DNA of 64,000 bases, from positions 62,001 to 126,000 of the forward strand of contig JAFISE010000052.1 of assembly GCA_022560025.1 (NCBI GenBank), given 5' to 3'. The position numbers and the translations under genes were made by a program. The notes beneath the pieces were generated by a model. It ran no database searches. It had not been told where the DNA came from and was given only the letters and a program-made list of their open reading frames with translations. This DNA comes from Stagonosporopsis chrysanthemi (taxonomy: Eukaryota; Ascomycota; Dothideomycetes; Pleosporales; Didymellaceae). This document shows, one piece after another, positions 9,475 to 19,540 of this stretch; the stretch's first letter is position 1, and each line of letters starts with the position of its first letter.

Positions 9475-10836
9475 ATGCTCTCCTCACCACCAAACCCCAC
9501 CACCCTTCCTGAAGAACTCCTCCTCGAAGTCCTCTCCTACATCACCCACCGCCCCACTCTTTTCGCACTCTCTTTAACAAACCGCCGCCTCCACCGCCTC
9601 ACCCTACCCTCGCTCTACCACGACTTCCCCGGCCGCCACTCCGAGCTCTTCCTACGCACCGTCTCGCACTCCTCCTCACTCGCCTCCCACACCCGCATTG
9701 CCACCTGGCGACAAGAGCGCAAATCCCTCTCCCCCATCGACGTACTAGAGAAGGCCCACATCGTATCGCGCCTAAACCAAATATGCGTACCACACGGCAT
9801 CGACCTCGCGGCATCCTTCGCGCAGCACGGCAGGAGCGAGTCGTACTGGTACTTCGAGATGCTTGTGCTTTTCCTGCCTCGCCTGGAGGCGGTGCAGGTG
9901 AAAGACTCCTGGCTGTGGGATGACCACCATTACTGGTTCAAGTCGCTGAGTGTGTTCTTCAACCCGCTTGCGCAGAGCTGCCTGAGAAGAGCAAAGCTGG
10001 ATGGCCCGATGCGGATCGAGAATGTTGTGCCGTTGTTCACTATCCCGTCGCTGAGGGAGCTGGATCTGAGCCAGGTGCTTGTCATGCGCAGAGAGGGGTA
10101 CCGCGTGTTCCAGTGGAACGTATGGCCCGTGGAAAAAGTGCTGCCGCAGGGGAGTAGCGGGGTGGAGGTGTTGAGGCTGAGAGAGAGTTATGTGGACATG
10201 CATTGGTTGGAGCCGATTGTGAGAGGTATCAGGGCGTTGAGAGTGTTTGAGTACGAGCACGTGTTCAACGAGCTGAGTGATGAGATGCAGACGGATGTCG
10301 ATCCACAGGAGATGCTATTGGAAAGCCACCGTAGGTCGATTGAAAGCGTGCGTTTCAGACGAGAAGAGATATTGATCTGGGATCACGCGCCATTTATGGT
10401 GTATGTGGATGATTTGGCCAAGCTGGCTGCGCGTGAGGGGGAGATAAGTTTCGAAAAGTTACGTACCGTTGATGTGGGCCCGATGGACTTCAGCTGGGAC
10501 GTACCATTAAGCAAGTTGGCAACTGCTGTTGAACTGTTGGTGGCCTGCCTACCTAAGACATTGGAGACGCTGAGGTTCGAGGCGCTGCATGGGGATGATG
10601 ACCTTGACAGGTTCCTCCGCTCTTTCGCGTCCGCACTTATTTCTGCACAAAGCGCCCTCAAGACTGTAGAAGTTGTAGATTGGGATCCGACGCTGGGATG
10701 GTATCCGGAGAACTTACTGGGGCTACAGGATACGTACAGCGAGTTGGGGCTACGGCTGCGATCAGTGCCGCGCGATGTGTCTGAGATATATGGGGCGGAG
10801 CCAGTGCTGATAGACGAGGAGACGGAACCAGAGTGA
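9475..10836 (+). CDS. F-box protein (leucine-rich-repeat-like)
   Basis: A single-exon gene of 453 residues. The N-terminus TLPEELLLEVLSYITHRPTL followed by LFALSLTNRRLHRLTLPSLY (residues about 9-50) is an F-box: the LPxELLxxIL motif, then the second helix with a conserved hydrophobic/basic pattern ending in LY, as in many Pezizomycotina F-box proteins. The remainder shows weak leucine-spaced segments (LRELDLSQVL, GVEVLRLRESYV, RALRVFEYEHV, LETLRFEALHG) like degenerate LRRs. Such proteins act as substrate receptors of SCF (Skp1-Cul1-F-box) ubiquitin ligases; the target is unknown. No membrane or secretion signal is seen. It is convergent with TAH18, with 82 bp between stops. An antisense frame over its 3' half is a shadow. 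Confidence 0.8.
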   Translation: MLSSPPNPTTLPEELLLEVLSYITHRPTLFALSLTNRRLHRLTLPSLYHDFPGRHSELFLRTVSHSSSLASHTRIATWRQERKSLSPIDVLEKAHIVSRLNQICVPHGIDLAASFAQHGRSESYWYFEMLVLFLPRLEAVQVKDSWLWDDHHYWFKSLSVFFNPLAQSCLRRAKLDGPMRIENVVPLFTIPSLRELDLSQVLVMRREGYRVFQWNVWPVEKVLPQGSSGVEVLRLRESYVDMHWLEPIVRGIRALRVFEYEHVFNELSDEMQTDVDPQEMLLESHRRSIESVRFRREEILIWDHAPFMVYVDDLAKLAAREGEISFEKLRTVDVGPMDFSWDVPLSKLATAVELLVACLPKTLETLRFEALHGDDDLDRFLRSFASALISAQSALKTVEVVDWDPTLGWYPENLLGLQDTYSELGLRLRSVPRDVSEIYGAEPVLIDEETEPE

Positions 10837-10918
10837 ATATTCGTCACGTATTTGAGATATGCAAGTTAAGTTTGAGCTGTGTTTGAGTCTTCTAAAGGAT
10901 TTCTAAACACGGCTGCAT

Positions 10919-13053
10919 CTACCATGTCTCCTGTCTATACCTACCATTCTTCTCCAGTGCCACCAGATATGCTTCTGCGTCCTCCCTGCTCAGCTTCCCG
11001 TGCTCTTGGAATCCCTCAATCAGCGCCTCGCGAACTGCTTGTGGCATTTTGCCTGAGGAGCCGCATATATAAATGATGCCATTCTTGTTCGCAACCGCTT
11101 CGTATACAAGGCGGCTCTGCTGGCGGACAGAATCCTGAACGTAAATCTTCTGTCTTTGATCTCGGGAAAAGGCGGTGAAAACTTCGAGAGGAGTGCCACT
11201 ATCCATGAGGGACTTCCACTCGTCCTTGAAGAAGTAATCCGATTCAGCGTTTCTGCACCCAAAGAAGAGTATGTCTTTCGAAGACGCATCTTGGGACGAA
11301 AGCTGATCGCGCCATTGTATCCTCTGCTGTATAAGAGCGCGCATGGGCGCTACGCCTGTGCCTGGACCGATCATGACTACTGGTCTATCAAGCTCTTCCT
11401 GTGTAACACCAAGACCACCCCGTGATAACGTGACGGTGATCTTCTGATCTAGTGTAAAGCTAGCGATATATCTCGTAGCCACACCTTGCCTTATTCTCTT
11501 GATCACCGTTTTATACTTGACGATCGCAATAAGTAGCTCGACCCTTGTGCTCTCGCCGCATCTCTCTGTACCCAAGCTTTCGGTCATTGCACTTGCAATG
11601 CTAAACTGACGTCCGCGCAGGGCGGGGATTACACTGCACACTCGTTGCCATGGGATCTTCACACTCTCGAACTCCTGCAGTACTTCGAGGATGCTACGGC
11701 GTGGGCGCGTGGTGTAATCATATAGCTCGTCGATATACTCTGGATCCGTGAACTCGAGAAGTCGAGCCCGGTGGAACTCATCGTTCGTATAGTGCGCAAG
11801 CTGAGCGAAAAAGGAGCGCCGTGGGATGGACAGAATATCAAGATGGTCTGTAAGAAGCTGCCGCAATGTCGTTGTACTTGAAGAAGAGATTGTGGATACA
11901 GGTAGACGAGCGGTAGAAGAGATGGAGGAGGAAGATGGCGTGAATCTTATGCGCCTATCAGCAATTGGTGCCCAGTCCATGACAGAAAGAAGCTGGTCGA
12001 CATCTGACGGAAAGTTCTTTGGGTATATAGTAAGAACATCTCCTGGCACGTAAGGATGTGAGCCTTCGAGGTCCAGCTTCAGGTGGCGCACGTCCTGCCA
12101 GTGTGTCCTGGGTGTTATCCTCTCGTTTGACGATATATTAGCCGTAAGACCGCCAGAAATTTCGAGCAGGTCTTGATTTGGGACTTCTGCTGCATCGCTG
12201 TCAGTGTGCGTTGCTGCACGGCTATCCGTCGGTACTGCATCGTCTGTGTCTACAAAGTCGAGCAGCCATTTTGGGTCTAGCAAGACGTCATCCGGTATCG
12301 GCTCTAAGCCATCAGACAGAGGGTATTCCTCAAGGAGGCTGCTGCGTAGAGTTGTCGTCCAGGGAAGGAATGAACCATCAATGCTGGAGCCACGTGTCAG
12401 TCAAATACATGCTCGACCTCCGTAAAGTGGTATTGAAAGCTGACATGGTCGATTGAAAGCGGTTGACAGGAGGGATGAAAACATGAGCAAAACCTGGTCA
12501 AGGCACACAAAGAACGACACTTAACCTACCCTTCCGGATGCTGTTCGTCTGACTCGCCACGGTCACATATCGGCTGTGCTCCGAGCTGGATGAGGCGATT
12601 GTAGAGCTTACGATGGGCCCAATTGTATCTTCAAGCTGGCGTCAGAAGACCAGTACAATCATATTGTGACATACTCACTTCGGATATGAGGCATCGCCTA
12701 GTCCAAAAGATGCAAACCTCATTCGCTGTAGACATCCTGGCCGCAGTCGAGCACTGCGCAGCGCCTTCCAGAAAGCCTGGCTGTTTGGCGGCAGATCACC
12801 CTGGCCGGTGGTGGATATGGAGATCAGAACAACGTCGTGCTGCAGCAGTTGCTTCTGCAAAATAATCAACCGCTGCGCGTGGTGGCTCTCAATGCGGCCG
12901 ACGTACTAGGCTGACAGCGTTCAGTTCTGCGACTTCCGTGTCGAAACGCAGGCGCTCCGCGAGCCTTCCCATCTCTTCAGCAACATCCTGGGCATTTCCC
13001 GTCTCGGAACCATAGAGGACCAGGGCTCGACGGAGGTTTTGCGCATCCGCCAT
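10919..13053 (-). CDS. TAH18: NADPH-dependent diflavin oxidoreductase Tah18
   Basis: Four exons: 13053..12907, 12854..12679, 12628..12530 and 12383..10919; 628 aa, matching the family (yeast 623). The protein passes electrons from NADPH through FAD and FMN to Dre2, the first step of cytosolic Fe-S cluster assembly. FMN-binding flavodoxin domain: YGSETGNAQDVAEE (about 14-27), STTGQGDLPPN, FGLGDASYPKYNWA. FAD domain: YVPGDVLTIYP and RGRQFSIAS (around 400). NADPH domain: IGPGTGVAPMRALIQQR (around 480), FFGCRN, YICGSSGKMPQAV. The terminal NGRYRQETW is typical. The first intron could use a nearer acceptor (34 nt), but the 52-nt intron ending TTATTTTGCAG fits both splice rules and alignment (NAVSL-KQLLQHDVVLIS). 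An upstream in-frame ATG at 13074 would add seven residues. Divergent from the RRM gene. Confidence 0.93.
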
Positions 13054-13911
13054 GGTCGGTGCTGGTGACGCCAAACTCAGAAGGCAAGCTGCGGTGAGAC
13101 TAGGCTGGAACGGCTTGGGGAAATTGATGTCTGTGTGGCGCTTCCCCGGGCCCGTAGAGTGAAAAGCGGTGCGCTAGCGGACACGTCAAACGGGCGGGTC
13201 CAGTCTCCATGGCAGCGGGCCCGGAGCGCGAGCGGACCCATCTGCAAGTGAAGAGCGCCGCCATCTCTCGAAGCTTCGAAGGGCGGACACCCATGGTTGC
13301 GTCAGTCGAGGGCGTGTCCACCGTGCTGTGGCGCACCCAGCTCGCTAAGCTAAGGGGCGCCGTGCATTCCAGCAGCCACGGTGATGCATTATTGCATGCA
13401 ATGGAGCAACACGGCCAGGTAGGTGAGAGCGAGGCAGCGCCCCACGAGTGCCCTCGCCGCGCGCGCCGCTGCCTGCCGTGCCTCGCCCTCCTGGCCTCTG
13501 GCCTCTGGCCTCCTGGCCTCACCGCTCTCGCCAGCGGAGCCCTTGCCTGCACTGATCGCACGGCGCCTTCGTCTGTGGCTTTCGCGCTGCAAGTGCTCGT
13601 CTGCCCTGCCCCATGCGGCCTAGCGCTGGTGCCCCCGTCCAGTCGCTTTTATTTTGATGCTGCGCGCCCGCTCCTGTCCTCCCCATCAAGTCAACAACTG
13701 AGATACTTTCAACCCCATCAACCCACCTCTCACAACCTTCCGGGCTCGTAGCTTCCCACCCCACCCCCCTCGTCAATAGTTCCACCCTCCAGGCGGTTCA
13801 TCAACACTACTGTTCACGGTTACCTTCACCGGTCTACTAGGACTCCAAGTTTACCTCTATCCCCACACGCTTCGATCCAGTTCGTGTCCGTCAACCCCAA
13901 ACTTCAGCAAA
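13054..13911. other. Divergent promoter region, TAH18 / RRM gene
   Basis: 858 bp, GC-rich, with a 180-codon open frame on the plus strand (13209-13751) that I do not accept because it is Arg/Ala/Pro filler with no motif. From about 13680 the plus strand becomes strongly pyrimidine- and C-rich up to the RRM start, a pattern seen in leaders of highly expressed fungal genes. A short tandem repeat lies at 13491-13519. Confidence 0.45.
13491..13519. repeat. Short tandem repeat, unit ctggcct
   Basis: Three direct copies of the 7-mer ctggcct (13491, 13498, 13505) and a fourth offset by one base (13513). It is non-coding and lies in the TAH18/RRM intergenic region. Confidence 0.8.
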
Positions 13912-15262
13912 ATGTCCGCCCCAGTCGAACAGGTCACCGCCCAGATGGCCAACACCACCCTCGACAACTCTGCTCCTGCCACCACTGAGAGCACCGGCGC
14001 CCAGCAGCCCACCGCAGCCGAGGACGAGGCTGTCCGTGCCAGCGCCGCCGAGGGAAGGCGACTTTACATTGGAAACCTCGCGTACGCGACCACCGAGGGG
14101 GAGTTGAAGGACTTCTTCAAGGACTACCTTGTGTGAGTGACGTCGCCGCCCGTGACGTATGCGCGGCCCAAGCTAACACGTTGCACAGCGAGTCCACCAC
14201 CATCCCCACCAACCCGCGCACCTCGCGTCCCGTTGGCTACGCCTTCGTTGCTCTGTCGACGCCCTCCGAGGCCGAGCGTGCCATTGCTGAGCTCAACGGC
14301 AAGGCCATCCTTGACCGCAAGGTCTCGATCCAGCTGGCTCGCACCCCCGAGGCTCACGCCGAGGGCACTGGCAGCGGTGCTGAGGGCGCTAGTGGCAACG
14401 AGCAGCGCCGCCGTGCCTCCACTCGCGGCCGCGGTCGCGGACGTGGTCGTGGTGGCCGCGCTGGCCGTGGCGGACGCGCCGTAAGCTCCTCGAGTCACAC
14501 TCGTGACGTCCAATGCTAACATCTCACAGAATGCCGACGGCACCGAGGCCGAGCAGATCGAGCTCACCGATGCTGCTCCCGCCGAGAGCACCCCCACAAA
14601 TGTACCCGGCCAAGTTGCTCCCCTCACCGAGACCACGAACGAAGCGCTTACCAACAAGGACTCTGCTGCCAAGCAGCCCGCTGCTCCCCGCGAGCGCAAG
14701 CAGCGCGGACCTCCTGAGGATGGTGTCCCCTCCAAGACCAAGGTCATGGTCGCCAATCTGCCTTACGACCTCAAGGAGGACAGGGTACGCTACTGTCTGT
14801 TTTATGGTTTCAAGATTGCATGCTAACCATTTGCAGCTCCTCGAGATCTTCAAGGACTACTCCCCCACCCAGGCCAAGATCGCCCTCCGCCCCATTCCCC
14901 GCTTCATGGTCAAGAAGCTCCAGGCTCGCGGTGAGCCTCGCAAGGGCCGTGGTTTCGGTTTCGTTACCCTCGGCTCCGAGGAGCTCCAGCAGAAGGCTTG
15001 CAACGAGATGAACGGCAAGGAGATCGAGGGCCGAGAGATCGCAGTTAAGGTCGCGATCGACTCCCCCGGCAAGGAGGATGATGCCCCTGCCGAGGCCGCC
15101 ACCACTGAGGACGCTGCCCCTGCCACCTCCACCGAGGCTGCTGCCCCTGCTGCCGCCGAGAAGCCCGTCGAGAAGCCCACCGAGAAGCCTGCTGAGAAGT
15201 CGGCCGAGACTTCTGCCGCTGCTCCCGCAGCTACACCTGCGGCCCCTACGACTGCCGCTTAG
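13912..15262 (+). CDS. Two-RRM RNA-binding protein with RGG-like linker
   Basis: Four exons: 13912..14132, 14189..14480, 14530..14784, 14837..15262; 397 aa. Both RNA recognition motifs are clear. RRM1 (about 48-125) has RNP2 LYIGNLAY and RNP1-like RPVGYAFVAL, and is split by intron 1 (a Val codon is rebuilt). A linker of GRGRGRGRGGRAGRGGRA (around 155-172) is an RGG/RGR box, often arginine-methylated and RNA-binding. RRM2 (about 215-300) has VMVANLPYDL and RGFGFVTL. The C-terminal 80 residues are Ala/Glu/Pro/Thr-rich with EKP repeats and probably disordered. The architecture suggests an abundant nuclear or cytosolic mRNP protein; I cannot assign a specific orthologue. Introns are 49-56 nt with classic branch sites (tgctaac). 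The promoter side is pyrimidine-rich, consistent with strong expression. Confidence 0.88.
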
Positions 15263-16142
15263 GTGCCCCCAGTTGCTCACGGCCACGTCGGACACCGTCA
15301 GCAGCGCTCGATGGACTCCTTCACGAACCCTGATACACGAGTCATGACTTGAATGACACGACTCAGCGTTTCCTTCGCTGCGATTTGCTTATCGAGCCTC
15401 TGGTCTATCATAGCTATCATCTTGCTAGATGTTTAGGCCATCAGCTTTACCTGCTTCGTTCGAGAAAACCGGTCCGGAAAAGTGCTTTCGGAGTCTATCA
15501 GGCGTCCGCGTTATGGTGGAAAACACGGAAAGCTTGTCTTAACTGCATTAAGCTTTGAGCGATATGAAATATATGAACATTGATCTACATGCCGCATGGC
15601 TGATGACACCTCACAATCACCCATACAATGTGCAGTTTTTCTCGAACGCGTGTAGTGATTCGAACGTCCACTGTAAACATCCGATATTTGGAACCGACTC
15701 GTAATCGGATGGCCCAAGCCGCTGGCAGGTAGCTCTTACATATGTCAGATTGTATCGAAACTGGATTGTGTCCTGTAAGTCATAGGATTTCGACCAGCGG
15801 CCACTCTTTGGTCTGATCCGTACTGCAGCCATGAATCAAGTCTTCCTCAGTCAGCAAATCCTCGAGGGACACCCAATTTGTATACGAACGGGAGGCTCTG
15901 TACACGTGTGCAGTCAAAATTGATGGCGATACACTCCTTTGTTGTAGCAAGAATTCCGTGAACGAAGGAAAATTTCAAATGACGCTATATGTACGTCCTG
16001 ATTGTCTGATCGCAACGACAACACCTTGCCAACTTCCCCTTCACACGAGACCTCTCTGCTATTCCGTGTCTTTTCGTCGTTTTCTTTTCTTCTATAGCAG
16101 GATGCAGGCTTTGAAGTAAAAACCGAGACTGAGTGCACGTCT
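15263..16142. other. Convergent intergenic region, no gene supported
   Basis: 880 bp. A frame of 64 codons is open on the minus strand (15974 to a stop at 15780-15782) and reads protein-like (for example TNWVSLEDLLTEEDL), but it has no ATG, no clear splice partner and no recognised family. It could be a fragment of a lost gene. Otherwise I see only AT-rich 3' flank. Confidence 0.35.
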
Positions 16143-17135
16143 CTATGGTTGCTGCACGATATCCGTCTCGCCCTGTGGCGGTTCGATGTCTGCGCAGTTC
16201 ACTAGCACGCTGACAAACATGGTGCTCGCCAGAACTTGGGCGAGGGTTGCGAGTTCCGAGCGCGTCAGGCGGTCGAGTTTCCCTTGCTGTTCTTCTTCTC
16301 CTGCGACGAAGCCTGGCTTGGCCTCCTCGACGTCCTCACCGTCCGCGAAATTCTCGCCCTCGTCGGCCGCACCAACACGCACCTCATCCTCGACTTCCCC
16401 CTCAAGCCACCCTTCTTCCCCCCGCGTCTTCGCTCCATCCGGCATAACAACAGCCCGCCACGTCTCCTCCCCCACCCTTCCCCAGTTCCCCGCCATCTCG
16501 CTCGCAACACGGTACACGTTCCTTTCCCGCTCACTCAGGCCCAGCATCTCCATCCACCCTCCCCCCTCCAAGGCACATTGCACATCCCCCTCTTCCAACC
16601 CCGCAGCCCGCGCAACGCCGCGGTGCGAGTCAACGACGTACCCCGCCCGCGTCACGCCCGCAGCCGCGAGGACGACGAGTTCGCGCTCGCGCAGCGTGAA
16701 CACGGGCGTGGAGACGACACTGTGGATGTAGCGGCAGTACTTGGGGATCCAGGCGTCTGTGTAGCTCAGCAGGGCAAAGGGCCCCAGGAGCTCGCCCGTC
16801 TTGGGTGACCGCAAGGTGAAGCCGGCGCCGAACAGGCGTTGAGCTTCGTGCTCCGAGCTGAGGAGGGAGAGCGTGTAGTGTGGCGTTGGGCAGGGGTGGC
16901 GGGGGAAGCGCGGCGGAGTAAGCGGTTTGGTGTAGTGGGATACTTTTGCGTTGGAGAGGGGGAATGATGGGGATAAGGGGGGTGAGAGGGGAGCATGGAG
17001 AGGGGTGGGTGCGTGATTGCTGGGTGTGTAGGATTTAGCCATTTGGTCGCTGGGTGTAGAGGGGGTGAAACATGCGTCCATTTGGTCGTGGATCGTGGGC
17101 GCTGGGTGAGTGGTGGTATCGGTTGAAAGCTCCAT
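16143..17135 (-). CDS. AhpD/carboxymuconolactone-decarboxylase-fold protein
   Basis: A single-exon gene; the first ATG is at 17135, giving 330 aa. The first 75 residues are a disordered Pro/Ser/Thr-rich leader, so a later start (the Met at residue 21 or 33) is possible. The core (about 110-215) follows the AhpD-like helical fold seen in fungal CMD proteins: GELLGPFALLSYTDAWIPKY, then LRERELVVLAAAGVTRAGYV, then DSHRGVARAAGLEEGDVQCA and a further helix LSERERNVYRVASEMAG. The Cys-x-x-Cys redox pair of true AhpD is absent from the expected helix (AGYVVDSH here), so peroxidase activity is unlikely and the function is open. A Glu/Gly-rich insert (about 235-290) precedes the last helix (SELATLAQVLASTMFVSVLV). 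No targeting signal is seen. Confidence 0.7.
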   Translation of the reverse strand: MELSTDTTTHPAPTIHDQMDACFTPSTPSDQMAKSYTPSNHAPTPLHAPLSPPLSPSFPLSNAKVSHYTKPLTPPRFPRHPCPTPHYTLSLLSSEHEAQRLFGAGFTLRSPKTGELLGPFALLSYTDAWIPKYCRYIHSVVSTPVFTLRERELVVLAAAGVTRAGYVVDSHRGVARAAGLEEGDVQCALEGGGWMEMLGLSERERNVYRVASEMAGNWGRVGEETWRAVVMPDGAKTRGEEGWLEGEVEDEVRVGAADEGENFADGEDVEEAKPGFVAGEEEQQGKLDRLTRSELATLAQVLASTMFVSVLVNCADIEPPQGETDIVQQP

Positions 17136-17756
17136 CGGTGGTACAGCAGACAAGAAAGCTTGCAAAGTCTGAACACTCGAGTGATTTCGGACCTTTTAAC
17201 AGGAGACATCGACGACTACGTAGTTGTTGAGTGTATGCGAGTGCGGCGTAGTCAGCTCGAGGCAGGCGCGCCCTTGATGAAGGGATGGCCCAGGATAGAC
17301 GCAGAATGTTGGCGCCTCGCAACCCCATCAGTTGACATGCAGGATTGCAATCTCCAAGTCGAGACGGGGATTCGATGAGCTGTAGTTGGCTGTTTCGTTG
17401 TCGCGGGTAGCCACCTTGACTGTTCTTTTTTAAGCTTGCTTTTGGCAAGGCTGAGCGATGCCTGATTTGCTAGCTTCGTTACAAAGGGGACGCCCCCTTC
17501 TCACCTCAGTTAGATTGCGCGTAGTGTTTACTGGAACCAGGCGGTTCGCGATCGCGAGAGAGGTGAGCTTTGCGTCAGGTTACGTTCAGCCTAGATCGAT
17601 CAGCAACCCAGCAGTGTTCATATATCAAAACTATCAATGCATTCTTCTACAACAAAATTGTGTGGTATCATTTGAACTCTTCTCCTGAAACATGGCCCTT
17701 ACCATGGAACCACCTCAGGAGACCCTGGATCTCAAACGCCTAGACAAGCCAGGTTC
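17136..17756. other. Intergenic between two minus-strand genes
   Basis: 621 bp holding the promoter of the AhpD-fold gene and the 3' flank of the ZIP transporter. No open frame has coding character. No TATA box or terminator can be named with confidence. Confidence 0.35.
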
Positions 17757-19217
17757 CTAATGAGCATGCGCGTGAGCATGACCGATCTGGGTGACGAGTG
17801 GCAGCAGCATGCCGAATACAACGAAGAGGATGTCAGACTTGGACATGGTTGTTTTTCCGAAGGGGGCATCAAGGTATCCGTTCACAATAGGCTCGTCTTG
17901 AGGGTTCGTCACTTCGGTCATAGACTGCATAGCAACGTACCTGTCGAGGTTAGTAGACGAAAGAACAAAATCATGGACTTGCTGCTTACAAGAATGTACC
18001 ACCAGAGAAACAAAGAACCCAGCCGGTTGACCACGCCAACCCCTCGTCTCCGCCAAGCGTGTTTCGTCCGAACATCTGAACGATAGCCCAAGTTACGAAA
18101 GCCCCAGCCGGAGCTGCCAAACTGAAGCAGGCGAGATGAGTCCGAGCTGCGCGCTTAGAATGACCCTGCTTCAACAGCACAGAGGTGAGTCCAAACGCAG
18201 CGGGCGCTTTGTGCAGCATTATAGCGAGGAAGACGATGAACGACAGTGAGCCCGAGGGAGCTGCAGAGGATGCGCCCAAGGCAATTCCATCTGCACAGGC
18301 ATGGACTACCAACCCTATAGTGGTTGCAGAACCTTTCTTCTTTGGCGGAGCCATGGGTGTAGGCGTCAGCATTGGTGGTGACCCAGGTGTCGCTAATCCA
18401 TTGAGACTGAGACTCGACGAATTGTGCGGTCCACGGTGGAGGTTGGACAACGAGATATGCATAGGCTGGTACTGCTGTTGGGATGAGGAGAGAGCTTCAG
18501 GAACGTGGTCAACGAGGAACATCAGGATGTAACCCAGGATCAGCGCGACGCCAATATACGCATGTGGACTCGGGCCTTGCATGTCCTCAGCATGATTGCG
18601 GTTGTTCTCGTCCTCTTCGGGCGCATGCACGCGCGTGTGGCCTTCCTTGTGACCCTCTGTAGAATCGTCATCGCCCCCTTTTTGCGCCTGATGATGCTCA
18701 TCTTCCTCGATCTTCGTCTTGTCCTTGGCCTTCTCCCTGAGGTCCTGAGTACGCTTGAATCGGAGATCGAGTGGCGTATCTTCTGGAACAACGTCGCCAG
18801 CTGGCACCTTGATAGCACCTACCTTCAAGAGACTAGTGTCTAGTACTTCTGACCTTGCTCCAAAACCAAGGTCTGAAAGGTGCTTGACGCCGGTCTGCAG
18901 TTTGTGGATGTTTGGTATCGTGGGCAGCACGCTCCTCGATACATGCGAATGGGTCTTGCCAGCGCTGTACATTGTCTCGATTCCCTCTGGGATGATGACA
19001 ATCAACGAAGTCCCTACTAGTACACCTGTACCAAGGAGTGTGATGATGCGTAGCTGTCGCGGTGAGAGGGTAAAAGAGAGGGGGAGAGCGCCGGCGACAA
19101 AAGACCTGGTGTTGTCAGCACTGAGCTCGTGCGCTGCCTCCTTTCGGGGGTGAAGACTACCTACGCAATTGCCATTATCGTGCTCAAAGTGAGCAGCATG
19201 AAAAGACCGTCCCACAT
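17757..19217 (-). CDS. ZIP-family zinc transporter, SLC39A9 (ZIP9)-like
   Basis: Three exons: 19217..19165, 19105..17990, 17940..17757; 450 aa. The first exon encodes MWDGLFMLLTLSTIMAIA, the start of membrane helix 1; splicing continues it as SFVAGALPLSF. ZIP proteins move Zn2+ (and sometimes Mn or Fe) into the cytosol, and the ZIP9 branch works at Golgi or plasma membrane. Diagnostic metal-site helices: GLVVHACADGIALGASSAA (helix IV) and IMLHKAPAAFGLTSVLL (helix V), both typical of ZIP9 rather than the HNxxD/HExPHE classic type. A long hydrophilic loop (about 90-215) between helices II and III holds His-rich acidic runs (EDEHHQAQKGG, EGHKEGHTRVHAPEED) likely to bind metal. The C-terminus ends GHAHAHAH. 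It is divergent from HAT1 over only 323 bp. Confidence 0.9.
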
Positions 19218-19540
19218 GTTGCGTGTCGTGTGCGGCTGCCCGCAAAAGTCGCTGAAAGAAGAGAATGCGCTTGGATCGTCAAAGAAAAATAGTCGGAAAC
19301 AATTCGTTACTCGGCGCTGCCCATGCCTCAGGTATCAAGGGATTGAGGCGCTGTGTTGTGAGGTGGAGTGTCGGTGTCTTCGCTGATCCACCACGGTCCT
19401 CCACAAATGTCTCCTTGGGGGATCACTAGCGCATTCTAGCGTAGGGCTGAAGGAAGTCACGCTAAGGCCGCGGCTTCGCGGCTTCGCGACGCGCCGCAGA
19501 TCTGACATCTTCACCACAACACCTCTCCACTGCTGTCGCC
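19218..19540. promoter_or_regulatory. Compact divergent promoter, ZIP9-like / HAT1
   Basis: The two start codons are separated by 323 bp, so both promoters must share this segment. It contains a small GC-rich direct repeat (gcggcttc twice, about 19470-19486). No TATA box is visible. Confidence 0.45.

Noticed and set aside
10383..10847. 154-codon antisense frame over the F-box gene
   Set aside because: Ser/Thr-rich antisense shadow of a gene with a clear F-box in the other strand.
12873..12906. 34-nt version of TAH18 intron 1
   Set aside because: Too short for a fungal spliceosomal intron. The 52-nt version ending TTATTTTGCAG keeps frame and fits the family better.
13209..13751. 180-codon plus-strand frame between TAH18 and the RRM gene
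   Set aside because: Arg/Ala/Pro/Ser filler in a GC-rich promoter region, with no motif, no codon bias and overlapping open frames on the other strand.
15780..15974. 64-codon protein-like frame on the minus strand
   Set aside because: No ATG, no clear splice partner and no recognised family; kept only as a note in the intergenic entry.
16186..16808. Long plus-strand frames opposite the AhpD-fold gene
   Set aside because: Shadows of the real minus-strand gene; composition is antisense-like and no motif is present.
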